Origin: CAZFQD01 sp964520885
GTDB lineage: Bacteria > Bacillota > Clostridia > Oscillospirales > SIG519
DNA length: 15,854 nucleotides
NCBI GenBank assembly: GCA_964520885.1
Contig: CAZFQD010000040.1
Location: 1 to 15,854 of the forward strand
Direction of reading: 5' to 3'
In this document: positions 6,643 through 13,144 of the stretch, in pieces
Numbering within the stretch: position 1 is the first letter of the stretch
How the letters are laid out: each line of letters opens with the position of its first letter
Made by a program: the position numbers and the translations under genes
Notes under the pieces: generated by a model
Databases searched by the model: none
What the model was told of the DNA's origin: nothing
The model's input: only the letters and a program-made list of their open reading frames with translations

Positions 6643-6671
6643 ATTATAATCAAATATAATCAAAATGTCAA
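6643..6671 (-). promoter_or_regulatory. Perfect consensus promoter of zinc-ribbon gene
   Basis: On the minus strand TTGACA (6671-6666), exactly 17 bases, and TATAAT (6648-6643). All 12 consensus bases match. Transcription should start near 6636, giving an approximately 190-base leader before the ATG at 6448. Confidence 0.85.
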
Positions 6672-6711
6672 GCAAAATAATTTTTATCACTAAAATATAG
6701 AGATTTTTGTT

Positions 6712-6771
6712 CAAAATAGACAAAAACAATTCTTAAACAACAAATAATATTCCAATATATGGTCTATTTTG
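6712..6771. repeat. Inverted repeat after hisE
   Basis: CAAAATAGAC (6712-6721) and GTCTATTTTG (6762-6771) are exact complements 40 bases apart. They lie between the hisE stop and the zinc-ribbon promoter. They could fold as a loose 3' stem for the his transcript. I see no classic terminator for hisE. Confidence 0.35.
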
Positions 6772-6777
6772 TTCAAA

Positions 6778-7098
6778 TTATGTATTCAAATCTGTGTTTT
6801 TAATTTGCTTTAAATTTGAAATTTTTAATCTTCTTTGCTCTAAAACTTCATTTACCTCATTAATATCAATGTTTAATTGTGCCATCAAAACAAGCAAATG
6901 ATAGGTTAAATCGCAAATTTCGTTAATTTGCTCTTGCTTATCGTTGCCTTTGGCGGCAATAATTATCTCTGCACTTTCCTCACCGATTTTCTTTAAAATC
7001 TTATCAGTTCCCTTATCAAAAAGATAACTTGTGTAAGAACCCTGTGCAGGGGTAGTTTTTCTTTCTTTAATTATTTCGTATAGTTCTTTTAAAATCAT
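6778..7098 (-). CDS. hisE: Phosphoribosyl-ATP pyrophosphatase
   Basis: It hydrolyses phosphoribosyl-ATP to phosphoribosyl-AMP, step 2 of histidine synthesis. At 106 residues it is the normal size of a stand-alone HisE. Family features are TTPAQGSYTSYL near residue 15, then KIGEESAE (about 37-44), the acidic metal-binding helix of the MazG-like fold, and EICDLTYHLLVLM near 60-72. It is the last gene of the his cluster and is not fused to hisI, as it is in enterobacteria. AAAGGG lies eight bases before the ATG. The 164-base gap to hisI contains a REP palindrome and AT-rich repeats. Confidence 0.95.
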   Translation of the reverse strand: MILKELYEIIKERKTTPAQGSYTSYLFDKGTDKILKKIGEESAEIIIAAKGNDKQEQINEICDLTYHLLVLMAQLNIDINEVNEVLEQRRLKISNLKQIKNTDLNT

Positions 7099-7177
7099 AG
7101 CAATTTCCCTTTCAAAATAAATTAGAAATGAGGAATGAGGAATTTTGTTTTAAAACTATTTTCTTTAAGTAATTTCT

Positions 7178-7201
7178 GAACGGTCAAGACCGTTCACTAC
7201 A
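7178..7201 (-). repeat. REP palindrome between hisI and hisE
   Basis: GAACGGTC (7178-7185) and GACCGTTC (7188-7195) form a perfect 8-bp stem. On the minus strand it is headed by TGTAGT, close to the TGTAGGG head of the other family members. Just to its left (7122-7145) are direct repeats of AATGAGG. Confidence 0.55.
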
Positions 7202-7262
7202 AAAAAACTTTCTAATTATCTATGCCTTGAAATTCCATAATTTATACATAAAATTTTTTCAA

Positions 7263-7577
7263 TCATATTATTTGATTGAAAAAACAACTTTTGCTCCCAG
7301 TATGGCAAGCAACACCTATTTGCTCAACCTCAATTAGCAGAGTGTCGTTATCGCAATCTGCTTTTATGCTTTTCACAATTTGAAAATTCCCACTTGTTTC
7401 GCCCTTGTTCCAAAGCCTTTTTTTTGAACGGCTGTAAAACCAAGTCTTGCCGGTTTCCATTGTTTTCTTTAAGCTTTGCTCGTTCATATAGGCTAACATT
7501 AAAACCTCTTTTGTGCTTTGTTCAATTATAATCGCAGGAATAAGTTCGCTTTTTAAAAATAAATCTTTAGTGTTCAT
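7263..7577 (-). CDS. hisI: Phosphoribosyl-AMP cyclohydrolase
   Basis: It opens the purine ring of phosphoribosyl-AMP, step 3 of histidine synthesis, as a zinc enzyme. At 104 residues it is the usual monofunctional length. Metal-binding features are DCDNDT at 74-79 (Cys75, Asp74/76/78) and the downstream cysteines Cys91 and Cys98 in CHTGSKSC. WFYSRSKKRLWNKGETSGN at about 46-64 is the signature substrate-binding stretch. GAAAGGA sits about nine bases before the ATG. Only 30 bases separate it from the abiEii stop. A decayed copy of its first 20 codons lies at 9117-9176 on the other side of the abiE pair, so the gene's 5' end is duplicated across that insertion. Confidence 0.96.
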   Translation of the reverse strand: MNTKDLFLKSELIPAIIIEQSTKEVLMLAYMNEQSLKKTMETGKTWFYSRSKKRLWNKGETSGNFQIVKSIKADCDNDTLLIEVEQIGVACHTGSKSCFFNQII

Positions 7578-7607
7578 AAGTATTTTCCTTTCAGTTTAAG
7601 GGTTTTA

Positions 7608-8447
7608 TTAAATTATTTGATGTATTAATTCACTGATTGAATTAATGGTTTGCTCCCATTCTATAGCATTTGCATAACTATATTTATTCTTATATCTTTC
7701 CCAATGTTTTTGCATAATCTTATCAACGCTAACTAATTTCAGTATTTCTTTTCCTTTTTCTAAAGTAATTTTATCCGTCCCTCGTCTTATTGATGTTTTT
7801 TTAAAAGCTTCCTTTAATACCAAAATATCAATATTGTTTTTCTGGGTAGTTGCTAAAATAAAAACATCATAAAAATCTCTCATTCTTGTATTTGCAATAC
7901 TTCTAATAATAATGGTTTCAAGTTTTTCCGCCAAAATTGTTTCAAGATTATAAGCTTTTATTTTTATTGTTCTGTCCTCAAACATTAAATTGAAATTATA
8001 TGTTATCTCTTTTGGCGTAATAAAATCTCCTGTGGTAATATCAATTTTCAAGATTTGTTTAGTTTTGTCCAAAACAGTTTCAATTAATATTCTAAACCCA
8101 ATATAATCATCTTCATCTCTTATTTCCTCAATTAACTTTAATGCCATTTTAACATTATCGTCAATATTTAAAACAAAAATATCTTCAAATATCTTTTTAA
8201 CAATTTCTTTTGTTAAAACTTCACCTTTAATAGTAGTATCCATATCCATTGTAGAACGATAATCAATACCTACCATTGCCGCTATTAACATTCCGCCTTT
8301 TAAAATAATTCTATCTTGGTATTTTGAAAGGGAAATTCTTTCTAAAAGTCTTTCAAACATATAATTGCGTAGTAAAATTTGTGCATCAATATTATTGGAA
8401 TGAGATAAATTTTTAATCATTGCTTTTAATTGAGTAGAAGTTTTCAT
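7608..8447 (-). CDS. abiEii: AbiEii-family nucleotidyltransferase toxin
   Basis: This is the toxin of a type IV (AbiE) toxin-antitoxin and phage abortive infection system; characterised members are nucleotidyltransferases whose activity halts growth. At 279 residues it is in the family range. The nucleotidyltransferase core has LKGG at 49-52, followed by STMDMDTT with Asp68 and Asp70 as likely metal ligands. The family motifs AYNLETILAEKLETI (about 164-178) and RMRDFYD (about 188-194) follow. Its start codon overlaps the stop of abiEi by four bases (ATGA), the standard translationally coupled arrangement with the antitoxin first. All key residues look intact, so I expect a functional protein. 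It lies inside the histidine cluster directly before hisI, with no terminator visible between. Confidence 0.9.
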   Translation of the reverse strand: MKTSTQLKAMIKNLSHSNNIDAQILLRNYMFERLLERISLSKYQDRIILKGGMLIAAMVGIDYRSTMDMDTTIKGEVLTKEIVKKIFEDIFVLNIDDNVKMALKLIEEIRDEDDYIGFRILIETVLDKTKQILKIDITTGDFITPKEITYNFNLMFEDRTIKIKAYNLETILAEKLETIIIRSIANTRMRDFYDVFILATTQKNNIDILVLKEAFKKTSIRRGTDKITLEKGKEILKLVSVDKIMQKHWERYKNKYSYANAIEWEQTINSISELIHQII

Positions 8448-9037
8448 AGCAAAACCTCCATATAACTTCTAATAATCTTTTCCACTCGGAATATTTTGGC
8501 ATATTCCATTAAAAGAGGAACATTCTTTTTCTTTAGTTTTGAGTATCTTTTAATTGCTGTAGTAATTATAGAAATATCCATTTTACTGCGGTTTCTTATA
8601 ATATCACATAAAGTGCGTTCAATATTATAAGCATAAATTTTCCTTCCAAACGGAGTTTTAACTTCAATTTTTCCCAAAGAAAAAAATTCCTTTTTAATTG
8701 AAAAAACCGTTAGCCCTTCTGAAATAAGTTGTTTAGTGTTGTATCCTGTTGGAACAGTAACGCATGACACTAATGGCTCTCTGTCGCTAAACTCATGTAA
8801 ATATAAAGCAGTATCGTGAGAATAAATTATGTTTTTTCTTCTTAATTGATAAACAAACATTTTATCCTCAAAAGCTTCCAAAGTTAAATATATTCCGTGA
8901 GATATTCTTTCTAATTTTCCTAATTTAACAGCATTAGCTAATTGTATATGATGAATACCTGCGATAGCTACCTGTTTTGATGTTATTATGCCATCACTAC
9001 CATTAATAAGCAATTGCAGTCTTTCCATATCATTCAT
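8444..9037 (-). CDS. abiEi: AbiEi-family antitoxin / transcriptional repressor
   Basis: This is the antitoxin of the AbiE pair. Characterised AbiEi proteins carry an N-terminal winged helix-turn-helix that binds inverted repeats in their own promoter, and a C-terminal domain needed for antitoxicity. Here the first 55 or so residues (GIITSKQVAIAGIHHIQLANAV, described only in part) look like the DNA-binding domain, followed by the family stretch around YSHDTALYLHEFSDREP and IERTLCDIIRN. The frame is open to an ATG at 9058, but AAGGAGAG lies just inside and eight bases before the ATG at 9037, so I choose 9037 (197 residues). A promoter and a matching inverted-repeat operator lie at 9061-9098. 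Confidence 0.87.
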   Translation of the reverse strand: MNDMERLQLLINGSDGIITSKQVAIAGIHHIQLANAVKLGKLERISHGIYLTLEAFEDKMFVYQLRRKNIIYSHDTALYLHEFSDREPLVSCVTVPTGYNTKQLISEGLTVFSIKKEFFSLGKIEVKTPFGRKIYAYNIERTLCDIIRNRSKMDISIITTAIKRYSKLKKKNVPLLMEYAKIFRVEKIIRSYMEVLL

Positions 9038-9060
9038 AAATATTGCTCTCCTTTGCATTT

Positions 9061-9098
9061 TATGCTAATATTATAGACCATTTTAGCATAAATTGCAA
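9061..9098 (-). promoter_or_regulatory. abiE promoter with inverted-repeat operator
   Basis: On the minus strand TTGCAA (9098-9093), 17 bases, then TATAAT (9075-9070). A perfect 8-bp inverted repeat, TATGCTAA (9061-9068) and TTAGCATA (9083-9090), brackets the -10 element with arm centres 22 bases apart, two helical turns. That is the layout expected for AbiEi autorepression. Confidence 0.75.
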
Positions 9099-9116
9099 TA
9101 GTAAATATAATATTTA

Positions 9117-9176
9117 TTTTTCAACTTTAATTATAGAAATTAGTTCGCTTTTTTAAAATAAATCTTTTGTTTTCAT
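9117..9176 (-). pseudogene. Decayed 5' fragment of hisI
   Basis: Read on the minus strand from ATG 9176, the first 20 codons align without a gap to the first 20 codons of hisI (7577-7518). By hand count 49 of 60 bases match, including the run TAAAGAT-like start through AAAAGCGAACT. Codon 8 has become TAA and codon 21 is also a stop, so it cannot be functional. The peptide reads MKTKDLF*KSELISIIKVEK against MNTKDLFLKSELIPAIIIEQ. It lies at the hisF side of the abiE pair and just beyond the abiE promoter. Together with intact hisI it flanks abiE as a direct repeat. Confidence 0.8.
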
Positions 9177-9192
9177 AAGGAAGTTCCTCACT

Positions 9193-9825
9193 TTATTTTA
9201 AAAGTTTTTCTAAATCTTGAAATTCGTTTTCTAATTCCGATGAATTATTATTCATTCTTAAGCGATCGTTTAATATATCAAATGCTGTTTCCCCATCATT
9301 GTTTTTTAAGGTTTTATCTGCTCCCTTTTCAATGAGCAGTTTCACAACATTTATATCAATTTCAGGGCTTAATGGATCCAAAGCAAACATAAGCGGAGTT
9401 CTGCCCAAATTGTCTTGAACATTAATTCTTGCACCCTTCTCAATCAGTAACTTTGCCATTTCATAATTATTGTTATGGCAAGCATACATTAAAGGTGTAA
9501 AATCTCCCGCAAAGCCCACATTTGGATTGGCTCCATTTTCTAATAATCTCTTCGCTGTTTCAAAATCATCGGTTCTCATAGCATAAGTTATCGCTCCATC
9601 ATTTTTTTTCACTTCTTCAAAACCAGAATAACAATAATAAACTACTAATAATGAAACTATTGTAAAAAATGTTGCTAAAACAGTTGAAATAATTGGAATT
9701 AATCTGAGTTTTCCACCTTTTTTATTAATCTTTAAAGCAATATATACAGATAGCCCTGCAATGGATATTGCACCAAAAAATATTGTCAAAAATATGAAAA
9801 TATAATAAAATGCTACTTGACCCAT
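9193..9825 (-). CDS. Membrane-anchored ankyrin-repeat protein
   Basis: This is a 210-residue protein of unknown function. Two hydrophobic segments, about residues 5-31 and 42-65, are separated by a lysine-rich turn (KINKKGGK), suggesting a helical hairpin membrane anchor with the rest cytoplasmic. From about 75 onward come three to four ankyrin repeats. The clearest are FTPLMYACHNNNYEMAKLL and GRTPLMFALDP...VVKLLIEKGAD, and a last partial repeat starts DGETAFDIL. Ankyrin repeats bind proteins. Nothing links it to histidine synthesis, although it lies between hisF and the hisI remnant in the same direction and was probably added to the operon. GGGGG precedes the ATG by about eight bases. It may belong to the same acquired block as abiE. 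Confidence 0.8.
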   Translation of the reverse strand: MGQVAFYYIFIFLTIFFGAISIAGLSVYIALKINKKGGKLRLIPIISTVLATFFTIVSLLVVYYCYSGFEEVKKNDGAITYAMRTDDFETAKRLLENGANPNVGFAGDFTPLMYACHNNNYEMAKLLIEKGARINVQDNLGRTPLMFALDPLSPEIDINVVKLLIEKGADKTLKNNDGETAFDILNDRLRMNNNSSELENEFQDLEKLLK

Positions 9826-9875
9826 TCAAATGCCCCCTTATCAAATTATATCCTTAAATACATATTCAATGATAT

Positions 9876-9903
9876 GGATTGCCACGCTTTGCTCGCAATG
9901 ACA
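9876..9903 (-). repeat. REP-like repeat (GTCATTGCGAGC family), copy 1
   Basis: Read on the minus strand it starts TGTCATTGCGAGC and ends GTGGCAATCC. ATTGC and GCAAT form the outer stem. It matches the copy at 15791-15818 at 26 of 28 positions by eye, in opposite orientation. It lies between hisF and the ankyrin gene. Confidence 0.65.
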
Positions 9904-9914
9904 ACTTTCAAATT

Positions 9915-10670
9915 TTACCTTACCGCAATCTTATATTTCCTCAAGTATTCTTTTACCTCTTTAACCGTCAATTCTCCAAAGTGGAAAAGCGAAGCCACCA
10001 ATGCGGCATCAGCAGAAGATTTTAAAAACACATCCTTAAAATGCTGCAAACTGCCACAGCCACCAGAGGCAATAACAGGAATTTGGACACTATTGCATAT
10101 AATATTGGTTAATTCTATATCATAACCTGCCTTTGTGCCATCAGTATCCATTGAGGTTAAAAGAATTTCCCCTGCACCTAATTTTTCTACCTTTATAGCC
10201 CATTCTATTGCATCAATGCCTGTTTCAATTCTCCCGCCATTTATAACAACAGTAAATTTGCCATTAATATTTCGGCGGACATCCATAGCCACAACAACGC
10301 ATTGGCTACCAAATTTATCTGCCGCCTTTGAAATAATAGTTTTATCTCTAACCGCCGCAGAATTTATAGAAATTTTATCTGCCCCTGCTCTTAAAATATC
10401 CCTAAAATCGTCCACAGTTCGTATTCCACCGCCAACCGTTAAAGGCATAAAAACTTGGCTAGCGGTTTTTTCCACTATATCTATCATAGTGTTTCTGCCC
10501 TCGTGGGTTGCTGTAATATCTAAAAATACAAGTTCATCAGCACCCTGCTTTTCATATTCCTTTGCAATCTCCACAGGGTCGCCAACATCTCTTATATTTA
10601 TGAAATTTACTCCTTTAACCACTCTTCCGTTATCAACATCTAAGCAAGGGATAATGCGTTTTGCTAACAA
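9915..10670 (-). CDS. hisF: Imidazole glycerol phosphate synthase, cyclase subunit
   Basis: With HisH it turns PRFAR into imidazole glycerol phosphate and AICAR, using ammonia channelled from HisH. It is a 251-residue (beta/alpha)8 barrel of normal length. The catalytic Asp11 (IIPCLDVDNG) and Asp130 (VVAMDVRR) are present, as are the phosphate-binding GGGIR (80-84) and SGGCGS motifs. The start is a TTG at 10670 with AGGTGA six bases upstream; an in-frame TGA lies just before, so no longer start is possible. It begins 27 bases after hisA, and hisA and hisF are homologous half-barrel duplicates. All residues needed for activity appear intact. Confidence 0.97.
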   Translation of the reverse strand: MLAKRIIPCLDVDNGRVVKGVNFINIRDVGDPVEIAKEYEKQGADELVFLDITATHEGRNTMIDIVEKTASQVFMPLTVGGGIRTVDDFRDILRAGADKISINSAAVRDKTIISKAADKFGSQCVVVAMDVRRNINGKFTVVINGGRIETGIDAIEWAIKVEKLGAGEILLTSMDTDGTKAGYDIELTNIICNSVQIPVIASGGCGSLQHFKDVFLKSSADAALVASLFHFGELTVKEVKEYLRKYKIAVR

Positions 10671-10697
10671 AACAAATCACCTGTTTCTAATATTTAT

Positions 10698-11426
10698 TTA
10701 CGGGCGTATGCCATACGCCCCTGCGATTATCGCTTCTTCTAAATTTAAAGTGCCTTCATAAATTGACTTTCCGCAAATGGCTCCGTAAAGCCCGTTTTTG
10801 TTAAGTTCTTTTATATGTGAAATATCTTTTATTCCACCACTTGCAATAATATTACAACTAACAGCATTATTAATTTCATTTAACTGTTCAAAATTAGGCG
10901 AAGTTAAAGTGCCATCTCTGCCAATATCGGTAAAAATTATAACACTAACCCCAATGCTCTCCATAACCATAGCAAATTCTATAAAATCTATATTTGATGT
11001 TTTTAACCAACCATCAGTGCTAACAAAACCATTTTTTGCATCAATGCCAACTGCAATTTTTTCTCCATATTTTGCAACACTTTCTTTAACAAACTGCGGA
11101 TTTTTAAGTGCCACCGAGCCTAAAATTACCCTTGAAATGCCATTTGATAAATAGTCCTCAATTGTCCTAATATCTCTAATTCCGCCACCAACTTCAACGG
11201 GCAAACCTGTTGCAGATGCTACATTAATAAAAAAATCTCTATTGACTTGTTTACCCTCTAAAGCACCATCCAAATCAACCATATGGATAAATTCAGCCCC
11301 GCTTTTTTTAAAAGACATAGCAGTTTCAACTGCGTTAGTAGCAACCTTATGAGTGGTAGAAAAATCCCCTTTAACCAAGCGAACACATTGACCATTTTTA
11401 ATGTCTATTGCAGGTAGAATAATCAT
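10698..11426 (-). CDS. hisA: Phosphoribosylformimino-AICAR-phosphate isomerase
   Basis: It isomerises ProFAR to PRFAR, step 4 of histidine synthesis. This (beta/alpha)8 barrel has catalytic Asp8 (LPAIDIKNG) and Asp129 (VGIDAKNG), plus GGGIR near 80 and SGGIK near 197. The frame is open to 11483, but the ATG at 11426 has AAAGGAAAG upstream and gives the family's normal MIILPAIDIKNG start. The extra upstream residues are translated 7-bp repeats. From 11426 the protein has 242 residues. The last eight or so, AGAYGIRP, are encoded by a REP palindrome (10701-10724) that runs into the stop codon, so the native C-terminus has probably been replaced. Confidence 0.95.
   Translation of the reverse strand: MIILPAIDIKNGQCVRLVKGDFSTTHKVATNAVETAMSFKKSGAEFIHMVDLDGALEGKQVNRDFFINVASATGLPVEVGGGIRDIRTIEDYLSNGISRVILGSVALKNPQFVKESVAKYGEKIAVGIDAKNGFVSTDGWLKTSNIDFIEFAMVMESIGVSVIIFTDIGRDGTLTSPNFEQLNEINNAVSCNIIASGGIKDISHIKELNKNGLYGAICGKSIYEGTLNLEEAIIAGAYGIRP
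10701..10724 (-). repeat. REP palindrome forming the 3' end of hisA
   Basis: GGGCGTATG (10702-10710) and CATACGCCC (10712-10720) are exact complements. On the minus strand the head is GCAGGGGCG, one base from the TGTAGGGGCG head of the other copies. The palindrome is translated as the tail of HisA, and the stop codon follows at once. Confidence 0.7.
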
Positions 11427-11442
11427 AAGACTTTCCTTTCTT

Positions 11443-11470
11443 AATGAGGAATGAGGAGTGAGGAATGAAT
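11443..11470. repeat. 7-bp tandem repeat upstream of hisA
   Basis: Units AATGAGG, AATGAGG, AGTGAGG, AATGAAT run head to tail. The same AATGAGG words occur at 7127-7141 before hisE and, in reverse complement, at 13117-13128 after hisC. They lie just before ribosome binding sites or just after stops. They look like low-complexity dispersed repeats, not binding sites. Confidence 0.5.
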
Positions 11471-11549
11471 GTATCAAAGCCATATTCTTTAATTAAATGA
11501 CTTAAAACTTCACTCTCCAAATTCAATTTAAAATATAACTTTCAACTTT

Positions 11550-12155
11550 CTACTGCTTGATTAATTCTACAAAGTTTTTAAGAATTTTTAAACCAACACT
11601 ACTACTCTTTTCTGGATGAAACTGTGCTCCGAAAACATTTCCTTTGCTAACCAATGCAGGAATTTTTTCTCCATAAACAGTGTAAGCATTAATATTTTCG
11701 TCTTTTGTTTCTGCTCTGTAAGAATGCACAAAATACACGAAATCTCCCTCGTTAATTCCATTTAACAAAGGACTTTGGTTTATAAATTTTAAATCATTCC
11801 AGCCCATATGGGGAATTTTCAAGCCATTTGCATTTATTTTTACAATTTCTCCATCAATAAGCCCTAAGCCATCACATTCTGAAAATTCACAACTTTTTTG
11901 AAAGAGCAATTGCATTCCAAGGCAAATGCCCAAAAAGGGCTTTTGCCTTGCTTGTTCTATTAATATATTAGTAAGTCCTTTATTGTTAAGACTTTTCATA
12001 GCAGAGGGAAAAGCCCCAACACCGGGCAAAATAATAGCACTGCTTTTTTCTATTTCTTTTATATCCTTTGTTAAAATGCTTTGAATATTTAAAAATTCAA
12101 GTGCTTTTTTAACACTAAGTAAATTGCCCACACCATAGTCAATAATAGATATCAA
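11550..12155 (-). CDS. hisH: Imidazole glycerol phosphate synthase, glutaminase subunit
   Basis: This class I glutamine amidotransferase supplies ammonia to HisF. It opens with ISIIDYGVGNL, the family's usual N-terminus. It has the oxyanion/nucleophile motif GICLGMQ with the catalytic Cys, and FHPEKS with catalytic His and Glu near the end. Start choice: the frame extends to GTG 12176, which has no upstream ribosome binding site. GAAAGGG lies inside that extension and about 12 bases before TTG 12155, which gives the standard start, so I prefer 12155 (201 residues) with moderate confidence. The gap to hisA is about 120 bases of AT-rich and repeated sequence. Confidence 0.94.
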   Translation of the reverse strand: MISIIDYGVGNLLSVKKALEFLNIQSILTKDIKEIEKSSAIILPGVGAFPSAMKSLNNKGLTNILIEQARQKPFLGICLGMQLLFQKSCEFSECDGLGLIDGEIVKINANGLKIPHMGWNDLKFINQSPLLNGINEGDFVYFVHSYRAETKDENINAYTVYGEKIPALVSKGNVFGAQFHPEKSSSVGLKILKNFVELIKQ

Positions 12156-12183
12156 ATTAAAATTCAGCCCTTTCACAAAATAT

Positions 12184-12301
12184 AATTAACAATGAACAGC
12201 GAACAATTAAGGTTGCGACTTTGGCGACTTATTAAATTTAAAGAAATGCAAAGCATTTCAACTGAAAATTGTTAATTGTTCATTGTTAACTGTTCATTAT
12301 T
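12184..12301. repeat. AT-rich repeats between hisH and hisB
   Basis: TTAACAATGAACA (12186-12198) is repeated in exact inverse at 12277-12289, so the spacer could fold back on itself. AATTAACAATGA...GCGAACAATTAAGG also matches 6572-6606. AATGCAAAGCATTTCAAC (12245-12262) is identical to 4049-4066. I see no promoter or gene in this spacer. Confidence 0.5.
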
Positions 12302-12884
12302 AAAGAACTCCCTTAGTTGAAGGAACTTGACCATTACCCGTCAATTTAACTGCTTCCTTTAATGCTCTGCCTAAAGCTTTAAAAACAGCCTCAACCATAT
12401 GATGCTTATTTGAACCATATAATACTTTTATATGAAGAGTAATACCGGCATTTACAGCAAAAGCTCTTAAAAACTCTTTTAGCATTTCTCCATCAAAATC
12501 TCCTATAATAACATTTTCAACAGGCACATCACAAATTAAATAAGGTCTGCCACTAATGTCAAGGCTCACAAAAGCCAATGATTCATCCATAGGCACATAC
12601 ATTGAGCCGTATCGGTTAATACCCGCCTTATCACCCAAGAGTTCTTTTAAAGCAAGCCCTATTACAATTCCTGTATCCTCAATGGTATGATGAGTATCCA
12701 CCTTTAAATCGCCCTTAACATTTAACGACATATTAAATCCACCGTGAGCCTTAAACAATTCCAACATATGGTCAAAAAAACCTATGCCGGTTGAAATTTC
12801 TCCCTTTCCGCTACCATATAAATTTAGTTTTAGGGAAATTTCAGTTTCATTGGTTTTTCTCTCTAAATTTGCTGTTTTACTCAT
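12300..12884 (-). CDS. hisB: Imidazoleglycerol-phosphate dehydratase
   Basis: It dehydrates imidazole glycerol phosphate to imidazole acetol phosphate with bound manganese. At 194 residues it is the monofunctional form, without the phosphatase domain fused in enterobacteria. Diagnostic motifs are FFDHML near 36, DTHHTIEDTG near 63, KHHMVEA near 159 and the C-terminal STKGVL. The histidine pairs are the metal ligands. AAGGAGAG lies eight bases before the ATG. Upstream, between it and hisC, is a pair of facing 10-bp repeat arrays. No histidinol-phosphate phosphatase gene accompanies it here. Confidence 0.97.
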   Translation of the reverse strand: MSKTANLERKTNETEISLKLNLYGSGKGEISTGIGFFDHMLELFKAHGGFNMSLNVKGDLKVDTHHTIEDTGIVIGLALKELLGDKAGINRYGSMYVPMDESLAFVSLDISGRPYLICDVPVENVIIGDFDGEMLKEFLRAFAVNAGITLHIKVLYGSNKHHMVEAVFKALGRALKEAVKLTGNGQVPSTKGVL

Positions 12885-12930
12885 AATATTAACTCTCCTT
12901 TGATTTTTTTGGTAAAGGGTAAGGGATATT

Positions 12931-13032
12931 TTGGCTGAGAATTGCTGAGGGTTGCTGAGTATCGCTGAGTGTCGTTTTACTCAAACACAAACAATTCTAA
13001 GCAATTCTGACCAATCCTCACCTATCCTCACC
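12931..13032. repeat. Two facing arrays of 10-bp repeats
   Basis: Left array (12931-12974): four units in strict 10-bp register, each containing GCTGAG, followed by GTCG. Right array (12991-13032): four 10-bp units containing CAATTCT or ATCCTCA, which are the reverse complement of the same type of unit (GAATTG, TGAGGAT). A 16-base spacer separates them. The arms can pair imperfectly into a roughly 40-bp hairpin. It lies between hisC and hisB. Confidence 0.75.
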
Positions 13033-13144
13033 TTTTTATTAAGAATTTAGTTTTGATACCAACACTTTTTACCTTTAACCCTTAGTCATTAGGCAAGTAA
13101 TTGTCAATCGTCAATTCTCCTCATTTCTCATTTCTAATTCCTAA

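Noticed and set aside
11427..11483. N-terminal extension of hisA
   Set aside because: It is translated 7-bp repeat sequence, and the standard HisA start at 11426 has its own ribosome binding site.
12931..13032. CRISPR array
   Set aside because: The units are 10 bp, contiguous, with no spacers and inverted halves.
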